Positions 25,115 through 34,148 of a stretch of DNA of 64,000 nucleotides are shown one piece after another. Position 1 is the stretch's first letter. Each line of letters opens with the position of its first letter. This stretch comes from SZUA-37 sp964472525 (GTDB lineage: Bacteria > Pseudomonadota > Gammaproteobacteria > UBA6429 > Thiohalophilaceae), in contig CAYYLL010000013.1 of assembly GCA_964472525.1 (NCBI GenBank), forward strand, positions 11,715 through 75,714, given 5' to 3'. Position numbers and translations under genes: made by a program. The notes beneath the pieces were generated by a model that was given only the letters and a program-made list of their open reading frames with translations, was not told where the DNA came from and made no database searches.

Positions 25115-26656
25115 ATGAAATTTTTAACCGATAAAGTTACAAACTTGCAAGCTACTCAGTGGCTCACTATTACCCTTGTTGTCAGTCTGCTCATTCGTAT
25201 TGGTGTGGCTTACTGGATCCCATTAACGGGGGACGAAGCTTATTTTATCACTTGGGGTAAACATCTGGATTATGGTTATTATGATCACCCTCCGATGGTG
25301 GGCTGGTTTTTAAGTTTATTATTACTATTTGGTGATGCTACCGTGTGGTTGCGTTTACCCGGTATTTTAATGTTTAGTTTTATGGGCATTGTTATTTACC
25401 GAGTATTGAAAAATGCGAATATTGATGAAGACAAAGCGGCGATTGCCACTATTTTATTTTTGCTAACCCCCCTTAATTTACTCTCGGTACTGATTACAAC
25501 GGATACACCACTTATATTATGGTCTTTTATTTCGGCCATTTATTTTTATCAGGCTCAAAAAGAAGACAGGTTGACAAAATATTTACTAGCCGGGGTATTT
25601 CTGGGGCTTGCCTTTTATTCCAAATTTTTTGCAGGGCTGTTAGGTCTTGCGTATTTCTTTTATGTTATCTTTTTTGTTCGTGGGCAACGTGGACTAAAAC
25701 CTTATGCGGGGATTGCTGTTGTTCTTTTGGGGGTCGCGCCATTTATAATTTTAAACTTAATCTGGAATTATAATAATTGTTGGAATAATTATTTATTTAA
25801 TTTAGTTAATCGTACTAGCGATGCCCATTTTTCATTGGCAACGATTGGTATTTATCTCGGCTTGTTAGCTTACCTGATAACACCCCCCATTATTTGGTAT
25901 GGCTTTAAGGTGTTTCGGCCAGAATCGAGAGCCAACTATTTAGAAATATTAAAACAGCCCATTGGTATTTTTTTAGGGTTGTTTATTATTCCGCTATTAT
26001 TATTTTTATTGCTTTCATTTGTTAAAAGTATCGGTTTACATTGGTTACTTAGTTTTTACCCGTTTTTGTTTATTAGTGTTGGGTTTTTATTTAGCAAAAA
26101 ACAATTAATTAGCAGTCTTAAGTTTATGGTTGTTTTTTCACTATTACATTTAGCTGTATTGGCCTTTATTGTAATATCAGCTCCCGGTTTATTCGAGAAA
26201 AATGAAAATACCTACAAAGACGTGCTTTATGGTCTTGAAAATACAGTTATTCTAAAAAAACTGGCTGCTTATCGAAACGATTATATTTTTGCAACCGATA
26301 GTTATATTGAATCGGCACTATTATCTTATACCTCACGTGAGCATGTTATTGTTTTAGGGTATGGTTCTTACCATGCTAGAGAAGATGATAAATTAACCGA
26401 TTTTAGAATGTTAGAAGGCAAAAATATTCTGTTGGTTTCATACACTAAAGATTTAGATTATTTGCATAAATTTTTTGTTAATGTTGAAATTAAACCATTA
26501 AAAATAGAAAAAGCGACCTTTTATTATGCGTTAGGTCAAGGGTTTAAATATAAGGAATATCGTAAACTTGTTATTCAGAATGCGTTAGACCGTTATTATC
26601 GTATTCCAAAATGGTTACCGACGGGACAGTGTTATATGCAATCGATGTATCAATAA
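25115..26656 (+). CDS. GT39-family integral membrane glycosyltransferase
   Basis: The 513-residue protein has about 10-12 membrane helices. An early luminal motif, TGDEAYFITWGKHLDYGYYD followed by HPP, matches the GT39/ArnT-PMT superfamily, where the acidic residue is catalytic and a polyprenyl-phosphate sugar is the donor. A soluble C-terminal part (about 380-513) is less conserved. It precedes a PAP2 phosphatase gene by 19 bases and forms a two-gene operon with it. The likely role is addition of a sugar to lipid A or another envelope glycan. The acceptor and sugar cannot be told. Confidence 0.85.
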   Translation: MKFLTDKVTNLQATQWLTITLVVSLLIRIGVAYWIPLTGDEAYFITWGKHLDYGYYDHPPMVGWFLSLLLLFGDATVWLRLPGILMFSFMGIVIYRVLKNANIDEDKAAIATILFLLTPLNLLSVLITTDTPLILWSFISAIYFYQAQKEDRLTKYLLAGVFLGLAFYSKFFAGLLGLAYFFYVIFFVRGQRGLKPYAGIAVVLLGVAPFIILNLIWNYNNCWNNYLFNLVNRTSDAHFSLATIGIYLGLLAYLITPPIIWYGFKVFRPESRANYLEILKQPIGIFLGLFIIPLLLFLLLSFVKSIGLHWLLSFYPFLFISVGFLFSKKQLISSLKFMVVFSLLHLAVLAFIVISAPGLFEKNENTYKDVLYGLENTVILKKLAAYRNDYIFATDSYIESALLSYTSREHVIVLGYGSYHAREDDKLTDFRMLEGKNILLVSYTKDLDYLHKFFVNVEIKPLKIEKATFYYALGQGFKYKEYRKLVIQNALDRYYRIPKWLPTGQCYMQSMYQ

Positions 26657-26675
26657 TAACCGAGGTTAAACACAG

Positions 26676-27365
26676 ATGCGTTTTTGGTTGAATCATGCGG
26701 TTTACCCGTTGCTTATTGTTTTGCTTGTGGTTCTTATTTTAAGAGTAACCGACTTGGATATTACAATATCGAGTTTGTTTTTTGATTTTGGAAAAAAACA
26801 ATGGTATTTTGGTGAATCTTGGTGGTCGGTTACCTTTATTCATAAATGGGGGCGAGATTTTATTGCCATTGTATTCCTGTTGTCGTTAGTTGGTTTTGTT
26901 TTAAGTTTATTGATTAAACGATTCCGTCAATATATTTTTATTTTTGCTTATATCAGTTTAACAATTTTATTTGCTACGGGTATTGTGGCGGGATTAAAAC
27001 ATTATTCCAGTATTGATTGTCCGTGGGCTTTATCTATTTTTAATGGTACAGATCCTTATTTTCATTTGTTTGCTGATAGGGCAGGTGTTTTAACCCATGG
27101 GGGTTGTTTTCCCGGTGGTCACTCGTCTGGTGGTTTTTCGCTATTATTATTTTATTTTTTGTTTCGGGATTATAATAAACGCTATGCTTACAGTGCATTA
27201 GGTTTTGCGATTCTGGTGGGGAGTATTTTTAGTTTTGGACAATGGGTGCGGGGCGCACATTTTGTATCACATGATTTGTCGTCAGCCATTATTTGCTGGG
27301 TTGTTGCCTTGTTACTGTATAAAATTTTTGTGCAGTCGAGAATGAATAAATTATGTAACAAATAA
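26676..27365 (+). CDS. PAP2-family membrane phosphatase
   Basis: The 229-residue protein has about six membrane helices and the three PAP2 motifs. These are GLKHYSSIDCPW (about 105), PGGHSSGG (about 147, where PSGH is standard) and GQWVRGAHFVSHDLSSA (about 190, with the His and Asp of motif 3). The family removes phosphate from polyprenyl pyrophosphates, phosphatidic acid or lipid A. Together with the GT39 gene directly upstream, it probably modifies lipid A or recycles the lipid carrier. It ends one base before the convergent minus-strand gene and has no terminator. Confidence 0.87.
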   Translation: MRFWLNHAVYPLLIVLLVVLILRVTDLDITISSLFFDFGKKQWYFGESWWSVTFIHKWGRDFIAIVFLLSLVGFVLSLLIKRFRQYIFIFAYISLTILFATGIVAGLKHYSSIDCPWALSIFNGTDPYFHLFADRAGVLTHGGCFPGGHSSGGFSLLLFYFLFRDYNKRYAYSALGFAILVGSIFSFGQWVRGAHFVSHDLSSAIICWVVALLLYKIFVQSRMNKLCNK

Positions 27366-27366
27366 G

Positions 27367-27984
27367 TTATTTTAGAATTTCAGTTTTAATTTGTTCAATC
27401 CTGTCATGAATACGATCTTTTAAGTCTTTTTCCAGTGTTACCATGGTTTTCATTAATGTTTCGCGCAATGATTGTTCGAGATCGAGTTGCAAATTATCTA
27501 AAGCATCAATTAGCAGATTTTTTCGGGTGAGTGTTGCAATGTCTTCAGTTTTGTTATGGCTCTCAGATAGCTTGGTATCAAGTGGCTCTGTTTTTAGACT
27601 ACTTTCTTGAACATTTAGGGTTTCAGCGGTTGGGGTAAAGGTAGTATCCAGTTCAGGAATATTCTCTAAACTGTCAGAAGAATAATCCAAATCAATAATT
27701 TCATCTAGAATGGGAACAATTTCGTCACTGCTGTCGTTGTGTCTAAAGCTGTGTAATGCGCTAGTATCGTGTCGTGTATTGGCATTGGCGATAGAAATGC
27801 TCTCGCGTGCTGCGTTGAGTTTGCCTTCACTTTGCTCAAGCAGGCCACGAATGGATTCCAGTGTTGACATTAAATCGTCTTGATCTTTTTCAATTGTTTC
27901 GCTGGGGGATATTCTGGGCGATGTTTTGGGCAACGTTTTTGCCGATGCTTTTTTGGGTAATGGCGTTTGTTTTTTAGTCGACAT
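27367..27984 (-). CDS. Hypothetical protein downstream of holC
   Basis: The 205-residue protein has no signal peptide or membrane segment. A basic Lys/Pro/Ser-rich start (1-30) leads to an acidic, low-complexity middle (about 70-140). The C-terminal amphipathic helix (about 150-205: LLIDALDNLQLDLEQSLRE and on) looks like a coiled coil. It lies 5 bases after holC on the same strand, so it is co-transcribed with pepA and holC. I do not recognise a family. Genes in this position in relatives are often poorly conserved. Confidence 0.75.
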   Translation of the reverse strand: MSTKKQTPLPKKASAKTLPKTSPRISPSETIEKDQDDLMSTLESIRGLLEQSEGKLNAARESISIANANTRHDTSALHSFRHNDSSDEIVPILDEIIDLDYSSDSLENIPELDTTFTPTAETLNVQESSLKTEPLDTKLSESHNKTEDIATLTRKNLLIDALDNLQLDLEQSLRETLMKTMVTLEKDLKDRIHDRIEQIKTEILK

Positions 27985-27989
27985 AGTAT

Positions 27990-28424
27990 TTATTTAATAT
28001 TATGGGTATTAATAATGTAACCGCGATCTTTATAAAATTTATAATGTTGGCGCGACAAGTCACGTTGTTTTTTGTCATTGCTGACGATTTCAATTACACG
28101 GTTAAATCGGCCATAAAAATCTGGAATTTTATTGTCAAGATTAATTAATAAGTCGAGATTTTTTTCCGGCTCAATATCATGCCCGATTAAAACAGGCTGA
28201 GCATGTTTCTCGCCGTCTTTGTCGTTATACAGTTTGTGTGGAATAAAACTGTGTTCTTTGAAACTCCATAACAGTTTGTCGAGTTGCAGGCTGTGCTGCT
28301 CTGTTTGGGTGTGTATAAAAGTGGCAGCATTACTTTGACATGCCTTTTCAGACAGTCGGCAAGCCAGCAAGTCACGTATGCTGCTATCGTTTGACTCTGA
28401 AATGTAAAAGTCGATACTGGTCAT
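27990..28424 (-). CDS. holC: DNA polymerase III subunit chi
   Basis: The 144-residue protein matches HolC in length and pattern. It has the start SIDFYI, a LACRLSEKACQSNAATFIHT core, DKLLWSFKEHSFIPHKL (family DxxLWtf...FlPH) and PVLIGHDIEP, RFNRVIEIV and HYKFYKDRGY near the end. Chi links the clamp loader to SSB in the replisome. It lies 13 bases downstream of pepA, an arrangement kept in many gammaproteobacteria. Confidence 0.93.
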   Translation of the reverse strand: MTSIDFYISESNDSSIRDLLACRLSEKACQSNAATFIHTQTEQHSLQLDKLLWSFKEHSFIPHKLYNDKDGEKHAQPVLIGHDIEPEKNLDLLINLDNKIPDFYGRFNRVIEIVSNDKKQRDLSRQHYKFYKDRGYIINTHNIK

Positions 28425-28437
28425 ATTTAGTATGATA

Positions 28438-29922
28438 CTACTTTTGGTTCATTAAGTACTGTGTAAGTAAGGGAACCGGACGGCCGGTGGCTCCTTTTCT
28501 TGCACCGCTATGCCAAGCAACACCGGCAATATCGAGATGCGCCCATTTGTATTTTTTAGTAAAGCGAGACAAGAAGCAGGCGGCGGTAATGGTGCCTGCC
28601 TCACGGCCACCAATATTGGCCATATCGGCAAAGTTGCTTTTAAGTTGATCCTGATAGTCGTCCCATAGTGGCATTTCCCAAGTTCGGTCACCGCTAGTGG
28701 TGCCTGCATTGAGTAGATCTTGTGCAAGTTTGTCATTGTTGCTTAATACGGCACTGCAATGACTGCCGAGAGCAATAACACAAGCACCGGTTAAGGTGGC
28801 GGTATCGATGACAGTTTTAGGGTTAAATTTTTCTGCATAGGTGAGTGCATCGCATAAAATAAGGCGGCCTTCTGCGTCTGTATTGAGTATTTCAATGGTT
28901 TGCCCTGACATACTGGTGACAATATCGCCGGGACGACTGGCAGCACCGTCGGGCATGTTCTCCACACTCGGGATGATCGCCACCACGTTAATGCCGAGTT
29001 GTAAGTTTGAAACCGCTGCCATGGTGCCAATAACACCGGCTGCACCGCACATATCAAATTTCATTTCATCCATGGCTGCTCCGGGTTTAAGCGAGATGCC
29101 GCCGGTATCAAAAGTAACGCCTTTGCCAACGAGTACATAGGGCTTATCTTTTGCTTTGCCGCCTTTATATTCGATAACAATTAATTTGGGGGGCTGGCGG
29201 CTGCCTTTAGAAACGGACAGTAGCGATCCCATTTTAAGTTTTTTCATTTCGGCTTCGCCTAAAACAGTCACCTTGGTTTTTTTACAATGTTTAGCTTGGT
29301 TGGTGGCTTGCTTGGCTAAGTAGCTAGGTGTGCAAATATTGCCAGGCAGGTTGCCGAGACGGCGAGCAATGTCCATGCCCGAGGCGATTGCGTTAGCGGT
29401 TTTGAGTGCTTGTTGGGCTTTGGGTAGTTCGCGCTTGTTGCCAATATCAAGAGTGATAGTTTTAAGCGCGATAATTTTTGTGCTATTACTTTTGAACTCA
29501 TCAAAACAGTAGTTGGCTTCTAGCAATGCTTCACTGGCATGGCGTATTTTTTCTGCGCTGGTGGTGTCTTTAATTTCAAGTTCGGCTGTGTACAGTATTG
29601 CATTTTTAATATTGGTTTTTTTAATGGCATTAAGAATATAAACGTGTATTTTTCGATAAACTTTTATATTTAATTTTTTTTGTGAACCGCAGCCCACTAG
29701 CATAATGCGCTCGGCTGCAATACCTTCAGGGTTATCAAGTAATCGGGTATGGCCTAATTTACCATCAAAATCGCCTTTTTTAAGTAAATGACTAATACGA
29801 TTACCGCACAACGAATCAATTATTTTTGCAGAGGGGCTGAGCTGTCGTTTTTCATGGATGGCCACGATAAGGCAGGCTGATTTTTGTAACATGGCTTGTG
29901 TGGTTTTTACACGAATATCCAT
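28438..29922 (-). CDS. pepA: Leucyl aminopeptidase (M17)
   Basis: The 494-residue M17 metallopeptidase has the active-site Lys in LVGKGVTFDTGGISLKPG, metal-ligand Asp/Glu residues in the signature NTDAEGRLILCDALTYAE, and the family end segment AHLDIAGVAW. The N-terminal macro-like domain is present. The enzyme cleaves N-terminal amino acids as a hexamer; in E. coli PepA also binds DNA at cer sites and the carAB promoter. It heads the pepA-holC-hypothetical operon and is divergent from lptF over 178 bases, as in E. coli. Confidence 0.96.
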   Translation of the reverse strand: MDIRVKTTQAMLQKSACLIVAIHEKRQLSPSAKIIDSLCGNRISHLLKKGDFDGKLGHTRLLDNPEGIAAERIMLVGCGSQKKLNIKVYRKIHVYILNAIKKTNIKNAILYTAELEIKDTTSAEKIRHASEALLEANYCFDEFKSNSTKIIALKTITLDIGNKRELPKAQQALKTANAIASGMDIARRLGNLPGNICTPSYLAKQATNQAKHCKKTKVTVLGEAEMKKLKMGSLLSVSKGSRQPPKLIVIEYKGGKAKDKPYVLVGKGVTFDTGGISLKPGAAMDEMKFDMCGAAGVIGTMAAVSNLQLGINVVAIIPSVENMPDGAASRPGDIVTSMSGQTIEILNTDAEGRLILCDALTYAEKFNPKTVIDTATLTGACVIALGSHCSAVLSNNDKLAQDLLNAGTTSGDRTWEMPLWDDYQDQLKSNFADMANIGGREAGTITAACFLSRFTKKYKWAHLDIAGVAWHSGARKGATGRPVPLLTQYLMNQK

Positions 29923-30100
29923 TATGACTCCTTAGTGTCTAATATTGATTCTTTTGATTGATAATTTTGTTTTGAACTGGTGTATCGTTAAATCTATTGT
30001 TAAAGTTCCAATTTAATCTGATTCGTCTTTACTTTAAAGCATCTTATCTCAATAAGCGCGGTAAGTACGCTGCTTTTAAAACATCGAATAATAAAATATT

Positions 30101-31195
30101 GTGATTATAGACCGTTATTTAATAAAAGAAGTTCTAACTACGTTATTAGGTGTTGCCCTGATATTGTTAATGATAGCCATTAGTGGGCAGTTAGCGAGTC
30201 TTTTTTCAAAAGTTGTTGAGGGGGTTTTAACGGTTGATACGGTGTTATCCATGCTATGGCTCAAAGTGATTGTGATGCTGGCCTTTGTTTTACCGTTGGC
30301 ACTTTATCTGGGTATTTTGCTCGCCTTTAGCCGATTGTATCAGGACAGTGAAATGGTGGTGTTGTCAGCCTGCGGTATGGGTAAATTTCGGGTATTACGT
30401 GCAATTCTAGGCTTAGCCCTTTTTATAGCCATCGTACAAGGTTCCATAACGTTGGTGCTTGCTCCATGGGCCGAAGTTAGAACACAGCAAATATATGCCG
30501 AAGTCGAGGCTCAGTCAGATGTTAAAGGTGTCGTGCCGGGGCGGTTCAACGAACTCAATGATGGCGGTGTTCTTTATGTACAAGATGCTAATGCCGATAA
30601 AACTGTGATTAAAAATCTTTTTGTACAGCAAAATGTGGATGGGACAACAGCCGTTATTTCTTCGGTAAGTGGCAGACAGTATGTTGATAAGGAAACAGGG
30701 GATCAGTTTGTGGTACTGCAAAATGGAAATCGTTATGAAGGCCAACCGGGCCATAGTGATTTTGCCATTATTAAATTTGAAGAATATGGCGTTCGAGTAA
30801 AAGAAAAAGAGGTGTTGGCGATTAATTATAAACATTATTCGACTCCTACTAGTCTTTTATTTCAGTCTAAAAAGAACGGTGATATAGCCGAATTACAATC
30901 ACGTATTTCCTCGGTTATTTTATGTGTTGTTTTAGCTTTATTTGCTGTGCCGCTTAGTCGTACTTCTCCCCGGCAAGGACGTTATTCCAAGTTGGCGATT
31001 GCTTTGCTTATTTATATTATTTATACGAATTTATTGAATGTTGCGCGAGCATGGCTCACCAAAGGGGACATTCCACCTATTGTGGGTTTGTGGTGGGTGC
31101 ATATTCTTATGGTTTCCATTGCTTTAATTTTGTTGTTTAAACAAACCGGTTTTAGATATATGTTTAAAAGAGAATATCGTGAGCGTCTGGCATGA
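30101..31195 (+). CDS. lptF: LPS export ABC permease LptF
   Basis: The 364-residue YjgP/YjgQ-family permease has three N-terminal membrane helices, a periplasmic beta-jellyroll domain (about 130-265: AEVRTQQIYAEVEAQSDV and VVPGRFNEL) and three C-terminal helices (LFAVPLSRTSPRQGRYSK). It moves lipopolysaccharide out of the inner membrane with LptB and LptG. The start is GTG, which gives the usual IIDRYLIKEVL beginning. It overlaps lptG by 4 bases. Confidence 0.95.
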   Translation: MIIDRYLIKEVLTTLLGVALILLMIAISGQLASLFSKVVEGVLTVDTVLSMLWLKVIVMLAFVLPLALYLGILLAFSRLYQDSEMVVLSACGMGKFRVLRAILGLALFIAIVQGSITLVLAPWAEVRTQQIYAEVEAQSDVKGVVPGRFNELNDGGVLYVQDANADKTVIKNLFVQQNVDGTTAVISSVSGRQYVDKETGDQFVVLQNGNRYEGQPGHSDFAIIKFEEYGVRVKEKEVLAINYKHYSTPTSLLFQSKKNGDIAELQSRISSVILCVVLALFAVPLSRTSPRQGRYSKLAIALLIYIIYTNLLNVARAWLTKGDIPPIVGLWWVHILMVSIALILLFKQTGFRYMFKREYRERLA

Positions 31196-32271
31196 AAGTG
31201 TCTGGCATGAAAATTCTAGAACGCTATATTGGTCGAACCGTTGCGACGAATGTTGCAATGGTAGTTTTTGTAATCAGCTCTTTATTTATGTTAATCGGTA
31301 TTGCGGGTGAGTTCGATATTATTGGAACCGCGAATTACACTTTATTTACGTCAATAAAATTAACCTTGTTACTGTTACCCGATCGTATTTATGAATTTTT
31401 TCCTTTAGCGACCTTGCTTGGGACGATTCTGGGTTTAGGTTCTTTAGCGAATAACAGTGAGTTAATTGTAATACGTACGGCGGGTATCTCTATTTTTCGT
31501 ATTGTTGCTGCCATTATGAAGACAACCGTTCTTTTAATGGTGATTGCGTTTATTTTGGGCGAAGTGATTGCACCACCGGCATTACAGTATTCAACACGAG
31601 AAAGAATAAAAGCCTTGTCAAAAGATATTAGCCTGAATTTGCAGTATGGGCTTTGGGCGCGTGATAGTGACACTTATATTCATGTGCAGCGTGTTAATAA
31701 TGAAGGTAAGTTATTTAATATCTATTTGTATCAATTTAAGAAGAAAAATGATTTAAAGCAAATCCTCTATGCAAAAATGGCTGATTATGATGGTAGCCAA
31801 TGGCGATTACATGATATAGAAATAACAGATATTAGTTTGAATAAGATTAAAATTTCACATATTGATTCGATGCAGTGGAAAACATTACTTGATCCTGAAC
31901 TTGTTAACATTGTTACTTTAAATCCCGAAAAGTTGTCAATGTGGAAACTCGCAAGTTACATTAGTTACTTGAAAGAAAACGGGTTGGAAACCGCACAATA
32001 TGAGTTAGCGCTGTGGTCAAAAATAACCATGCCTTTCACCATTGCGGCAATGGTTTTACTTGCAGTACCCTATGTTTTTGGTTCCTTAAGAAAGACCAGT
32101 GTTGGTCAACAGATCTTAATCGGTTTTTTAGTTGGGCTTATCTTTTTTATTGTGAACCGCTTATTTGGGCAAATGAGTATTGTTTATGATTTCCCACCGT
32201 TACTCGGTGCCAGTTTGCCAACTCTATTGGTTTTTCTGGGTGCCTTTTTTATGTTTCGCCGGAAAATGTAA
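31192..32271 (+). CDS. lptG: LPS export ABC permease LptG
   Basis: The 359-residue permease is paralogous to LptF. Its N-terminus MKILERYIGRTV matches the family, six membrane helices surround a jellyroll domain (about 135-260), and the C-terminal part has GSLRKTSVGQQILIG. Two in-frame ATGs exist, 31192 (overlapping the lptF stop as ATGA) and 31207. A 13-base direct repeat, GTCTGGCATGAAA at 31185 and 31200, produced both. Homology favours 31207 as the older start, while 31192 keeps the coupled overlap. Confidence 0.94.
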   Translation: MKVSGMKILERYIGRTVATNVAMVVFVISSLFMLIGIAGEFDIIGTANYTLFTSIKLTLLLLPDRIYEFFPLATLLGTILGLGSLANNSELIVIRTAGISIFRIVAAIMKTTVLLMVIAFILGEVIAPPALQYSTRERIKALSKDISLNLQYGLWARDSDTYIHVQRVNNEGKLFNIYLYQFKKKNDLKQILYAKMADYDGSQWRLHDIEITDISLNKIKISHIDSMQWKTLLDPELVNIVTLNPEKLSMWKLASYISYLKENGLETAQYELALWSKITMPFTIAAMVLLAVPYVFGSLRKTSVGQQILIGFLVGLIFFIVNRLFGQMSIVYDFPPLLGASLPTLLVFLGAFFMFRRKM

Positions 32272-32289
32272 TTGCGAATAAGTAAGGGA

Positions 32290-32853
32290 TCACTTCGGTT
32301 TTTTGGCTAGGATAACCTGTGTTGAACTAAATCGATTACGCCATGAATTTTTCCAGTGATCTGCGATTAATAAAACACATCCGATTGCTAATGTAAGCCC
32401 CGGTGGTAATTTGGATAATGCATCAATAACCGGGTGTTCAAGGTCTGGATGTTGGCTTATCAGTAAGTAGCAGCCAATGGTAATTAAAGTCCAAGCCGGA
32501 ATGCCAGTGATAAATCGTAATAAGGCATGCCATAGGCTTAAGGGTTCGCCTGTGTTGGTAATCAGTTTAATTTTCCATGAACGCATCCCTAATGTTTGCC
32601 CGCCGTGAGTCCAGAACCAAGCATAAAACCCATACCAGATGAAAAAGATATAAGTGGTCATAAACGGGTTACCGGGTTCGACTGGCTTACCATGAGTAAA
32701 AGGGAGGGTAATGGCAGAAGCCACCATAAAAACGGCTGCTAGTAACCACGCATCATAAAATATAGCCAATAATTGTCGAGTAGGGCCGACCATAATGGTT
32801 TGATTGACTGGGGTTGGTTCGTTGCTTACTTTTGGGATCTTTTCAGAGTTCAT
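32290..32853 (-). CDS. RDD family membrane protein
   Basis: The 187-residue protein has RQLLAIFYDAWLLAAVFM near residue 27, with the R...YD variant of the RDD motif. Helices follow at about 35-55, 70-90 and 110-170, and there is a conserved GQTLGMRSWKIKLITNTG segment. RDD proteins are integral membrane proteins of uncertain function; some act as ion antiporters. It converges with lptG, a position seen in other gammaproteobacteria. Confidence 0.9.
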   Translation of the reverse strand: MNSEKIPKVSNEPTPVNQTIMVGPTRQLLAIFYDAWLLAAVFMVASAITLPFTHGKPVEPGNPFMTTYIFFIWYGFYAWFWTHGGQTLGMRSWKIKLITNTGEPLSLWHALLRFITGIPAWTLITIGCYLLISQHPDLEHPVIDALSKLPPGLTLAIGCVLLIADHWKNSWRNRFSSTQVILAKKPK

Positions 32854-32974
32854 TAGTGAATCATGATATTTCGTTGTATCGCTGTCAAATGTTTTTGTCT
32901 TAAGGGGTACGGTTGCATTATCTGAATAGCTAGTTTAAAACAGACTTAATTTTTAGAACAGGTTTAAATTTTTT

Positions 32975-33331
32975 ATGAGTATTTACAGTGAACTTGCAAA
33001 CTTGCCGGGGGTATTAGTGGCGGGGGAGTATTCTTATCGTGGTGATCGTTACCATTTCGAAGGCCAAATGGAGGCAGAACAGGCTCGCATGGCATCCATT
33101 ATGTGCCGCGCAACAACACTTGCTACCCATATGCAGGCCAATATGATGAAGGCACTTAATACCGAATGTGGTTGTGCACCCGCACAAGGTTGGATGGTGC
33201 GTGGTGAACAATTTAGTGTCTGCGTTTACGGTAATATTTTTTGTTTTGTAGATAATAACAACGCATCAATTAATGTGGTTATGCAGTTTTTAAAAGAAAA
33301 TGTGGGTGAACAGGCCGGAGAGCTTGTGTAA
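32975..33331 (+). CDS. DUF2173 family protein, paralogue 1
   Basis: The 118-residue soluble protein starts LANLPGVLVAGEYSYRGD and contains MASIMCRATTLATHMQANMM, QGWMVRGEQFSVCVYGN and FCFVDNNNASINVVM. This is the DUF2173 pattern, reported mainly in sulfur-oxidising and related proteobacteria and resembling small roadblock-like alpha/beta proteins. It has four Cys (two in the ECGC pair). It is the first and best conserved of three tandem paralogues, spaced 38 and 18 bases apart, which must form an operon. No biochemical role is established. Confidence 0.82.
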   Translation: MSIYSELANLPGVLVAGEYSYRGDRYHFEGQMEAEQARMASIMCRATTLATHMQANMMKALNTECGCAPAQGWMVRGEQFSVCVYGNIFCFVDNNNASINVVMQFLKENVGEQAGELV

Positions 33332-33369
33332 CTTTAATTCAATATTTGTAAGTTGAGGGGGATGGCAAA

Positions 33370-33708
33370 ATGCCAAGTTTGGAGTCATTAATACAGTTAG
33401 AAGGCGTTGATGCGGCCTTTAAATTTTCTCTAAAAGGTGAGCTAAGTGACTTTAAAGTCAAAGAAAACAGTGATTTAACCGAATCTGTTCTGGATTTACT
33501 TAGTCATTTGTGTGTGGCCAATATATCGATTGCCAGTATGCAGGCGCGTGGTTGGGAAACCATGACTGGCATGAAAGGTTTTTACCCGATTAAGGGCTTT
33601 ACCCTTGTGGGCTTTGCTTGGACAGCCATCACTAATGATGAATTTGGTGTGGTCATGCCTAATGAAAGCGTTGATTATGAAGCAGCCTATGCGGTGCTTG
33701 CTAGCTAA
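33370..33708 (+). CDS. DUF2173 family protein, paralogue 2 (divergent)
   Basis: The 112-residue protein begins LESLIQLEGVDAAFKFSLKG and keeps the helix-strand-helix spacing of its neighbour, but it has lost the ECGC and MCRATT motifs. It has GWETMTGMKGFYPIKGFTLV in place of GWMVRGEQF. It is the most diverged of the three. Tandem position with intact frames suggests subunits of a hetero-oligomer and not decay. Function is unknown. Confidence 0.75.
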   Translation: MPSLESLIQLEGVDAAFKFSLKGELSDFKVKENSDLTESVLDLLSHLCVANISIASMQARGWETMTGMKGFYPIKGFTLVGFAWTAITNDEFGVVMPNESVDYEAAYAVLAS

Positions 33709-33726
33709 GTAGGGGAAGGTGAGGCG

Positions 33727-34059
33727 ATGATTAAACGAATGCTTGCAATAGATGGCGTACAGGTAATTTGCCATTTCCGCGATGACGGTGAACTGATTGA
33801 AGGCTACGGCATGATGGACGACCAACAAATTGCCGGTTTAGCCCATTTTGCGCATGATTATAAACGCATTGTGCAAGGCAATGCTGACCAGTTATCCATG
33901 TTTACCCAAATGAATGGCTGGACGCCACCGGGGGGCTGGATAGTGCGTAGTGATACGGTGGCCGTTGTTAGCGTTGCCAATCTGGTTTGCCTGATTGATA
34001 ACGAGGAAGCGTCTTTAAATGAAGTGATGCGGGAAATGGATAGCTTGGCGCATTGGTAA
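33727..34059 (+). CDS. DUF2173 family protein, paralogue 3
   Basis: The 110-residue protein begins MLAIDGVQVICHFRDDGELI and has a central helix (IAGLAHFAHDYKRIVQGN), WTPPGGWIVRSDTVAVVSVA and VCLIDNEEASLNEVM, which aligns well with paralogue 1 (FCFVDNNNASINVVM). Cys clusters are absent. It ends 15 bases before the first half of an inverted repeat upstream of the toxin-antitoxin genes. No function is known. Confidence 0.78.
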   Translation: MIKRMLAIDGVQVICHFRDDGELIEGYGMMDDQQIAGLAHFAHDYKRIVQGNADQLSMFTQMNGWTPPGGWIVRSDTVAVVSVANLVCLIDNEEASLNEVMREMDSLAHW

Positions 34060-34110
34060 GTTATAAATTTGTATATTCCAGATTCTACAGGTGATTTTAT
34101 CCTGGAATAA

Positions 34111-34131
34111 TGTTATAATTAAAGTTATAAC
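34111..34131 (+). promoter_or_regulatory. Extended -10 promoter overlapped by operator palindrome of the toxin-antitoxin operon
   Basis: TGTTATAAT (34111-34119) is a perfect extended -10 element. It is overlapped by a perfect inverted repeat GTTATAA (34112-34118), six-base spacer, TTATAAC (34125-34131), placed just before the antitoxin gene. This suits autorepression by the AbrB-type antitoxin. A second, wider inverted repeat, TATTCCAG (34074-34081) and CTGGAATA (34102-34109), lies just upstream and has no T tract. Confidence 0.65.
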
Positions 34132-34148
34132 ATAGAGTGAATGGTAAT

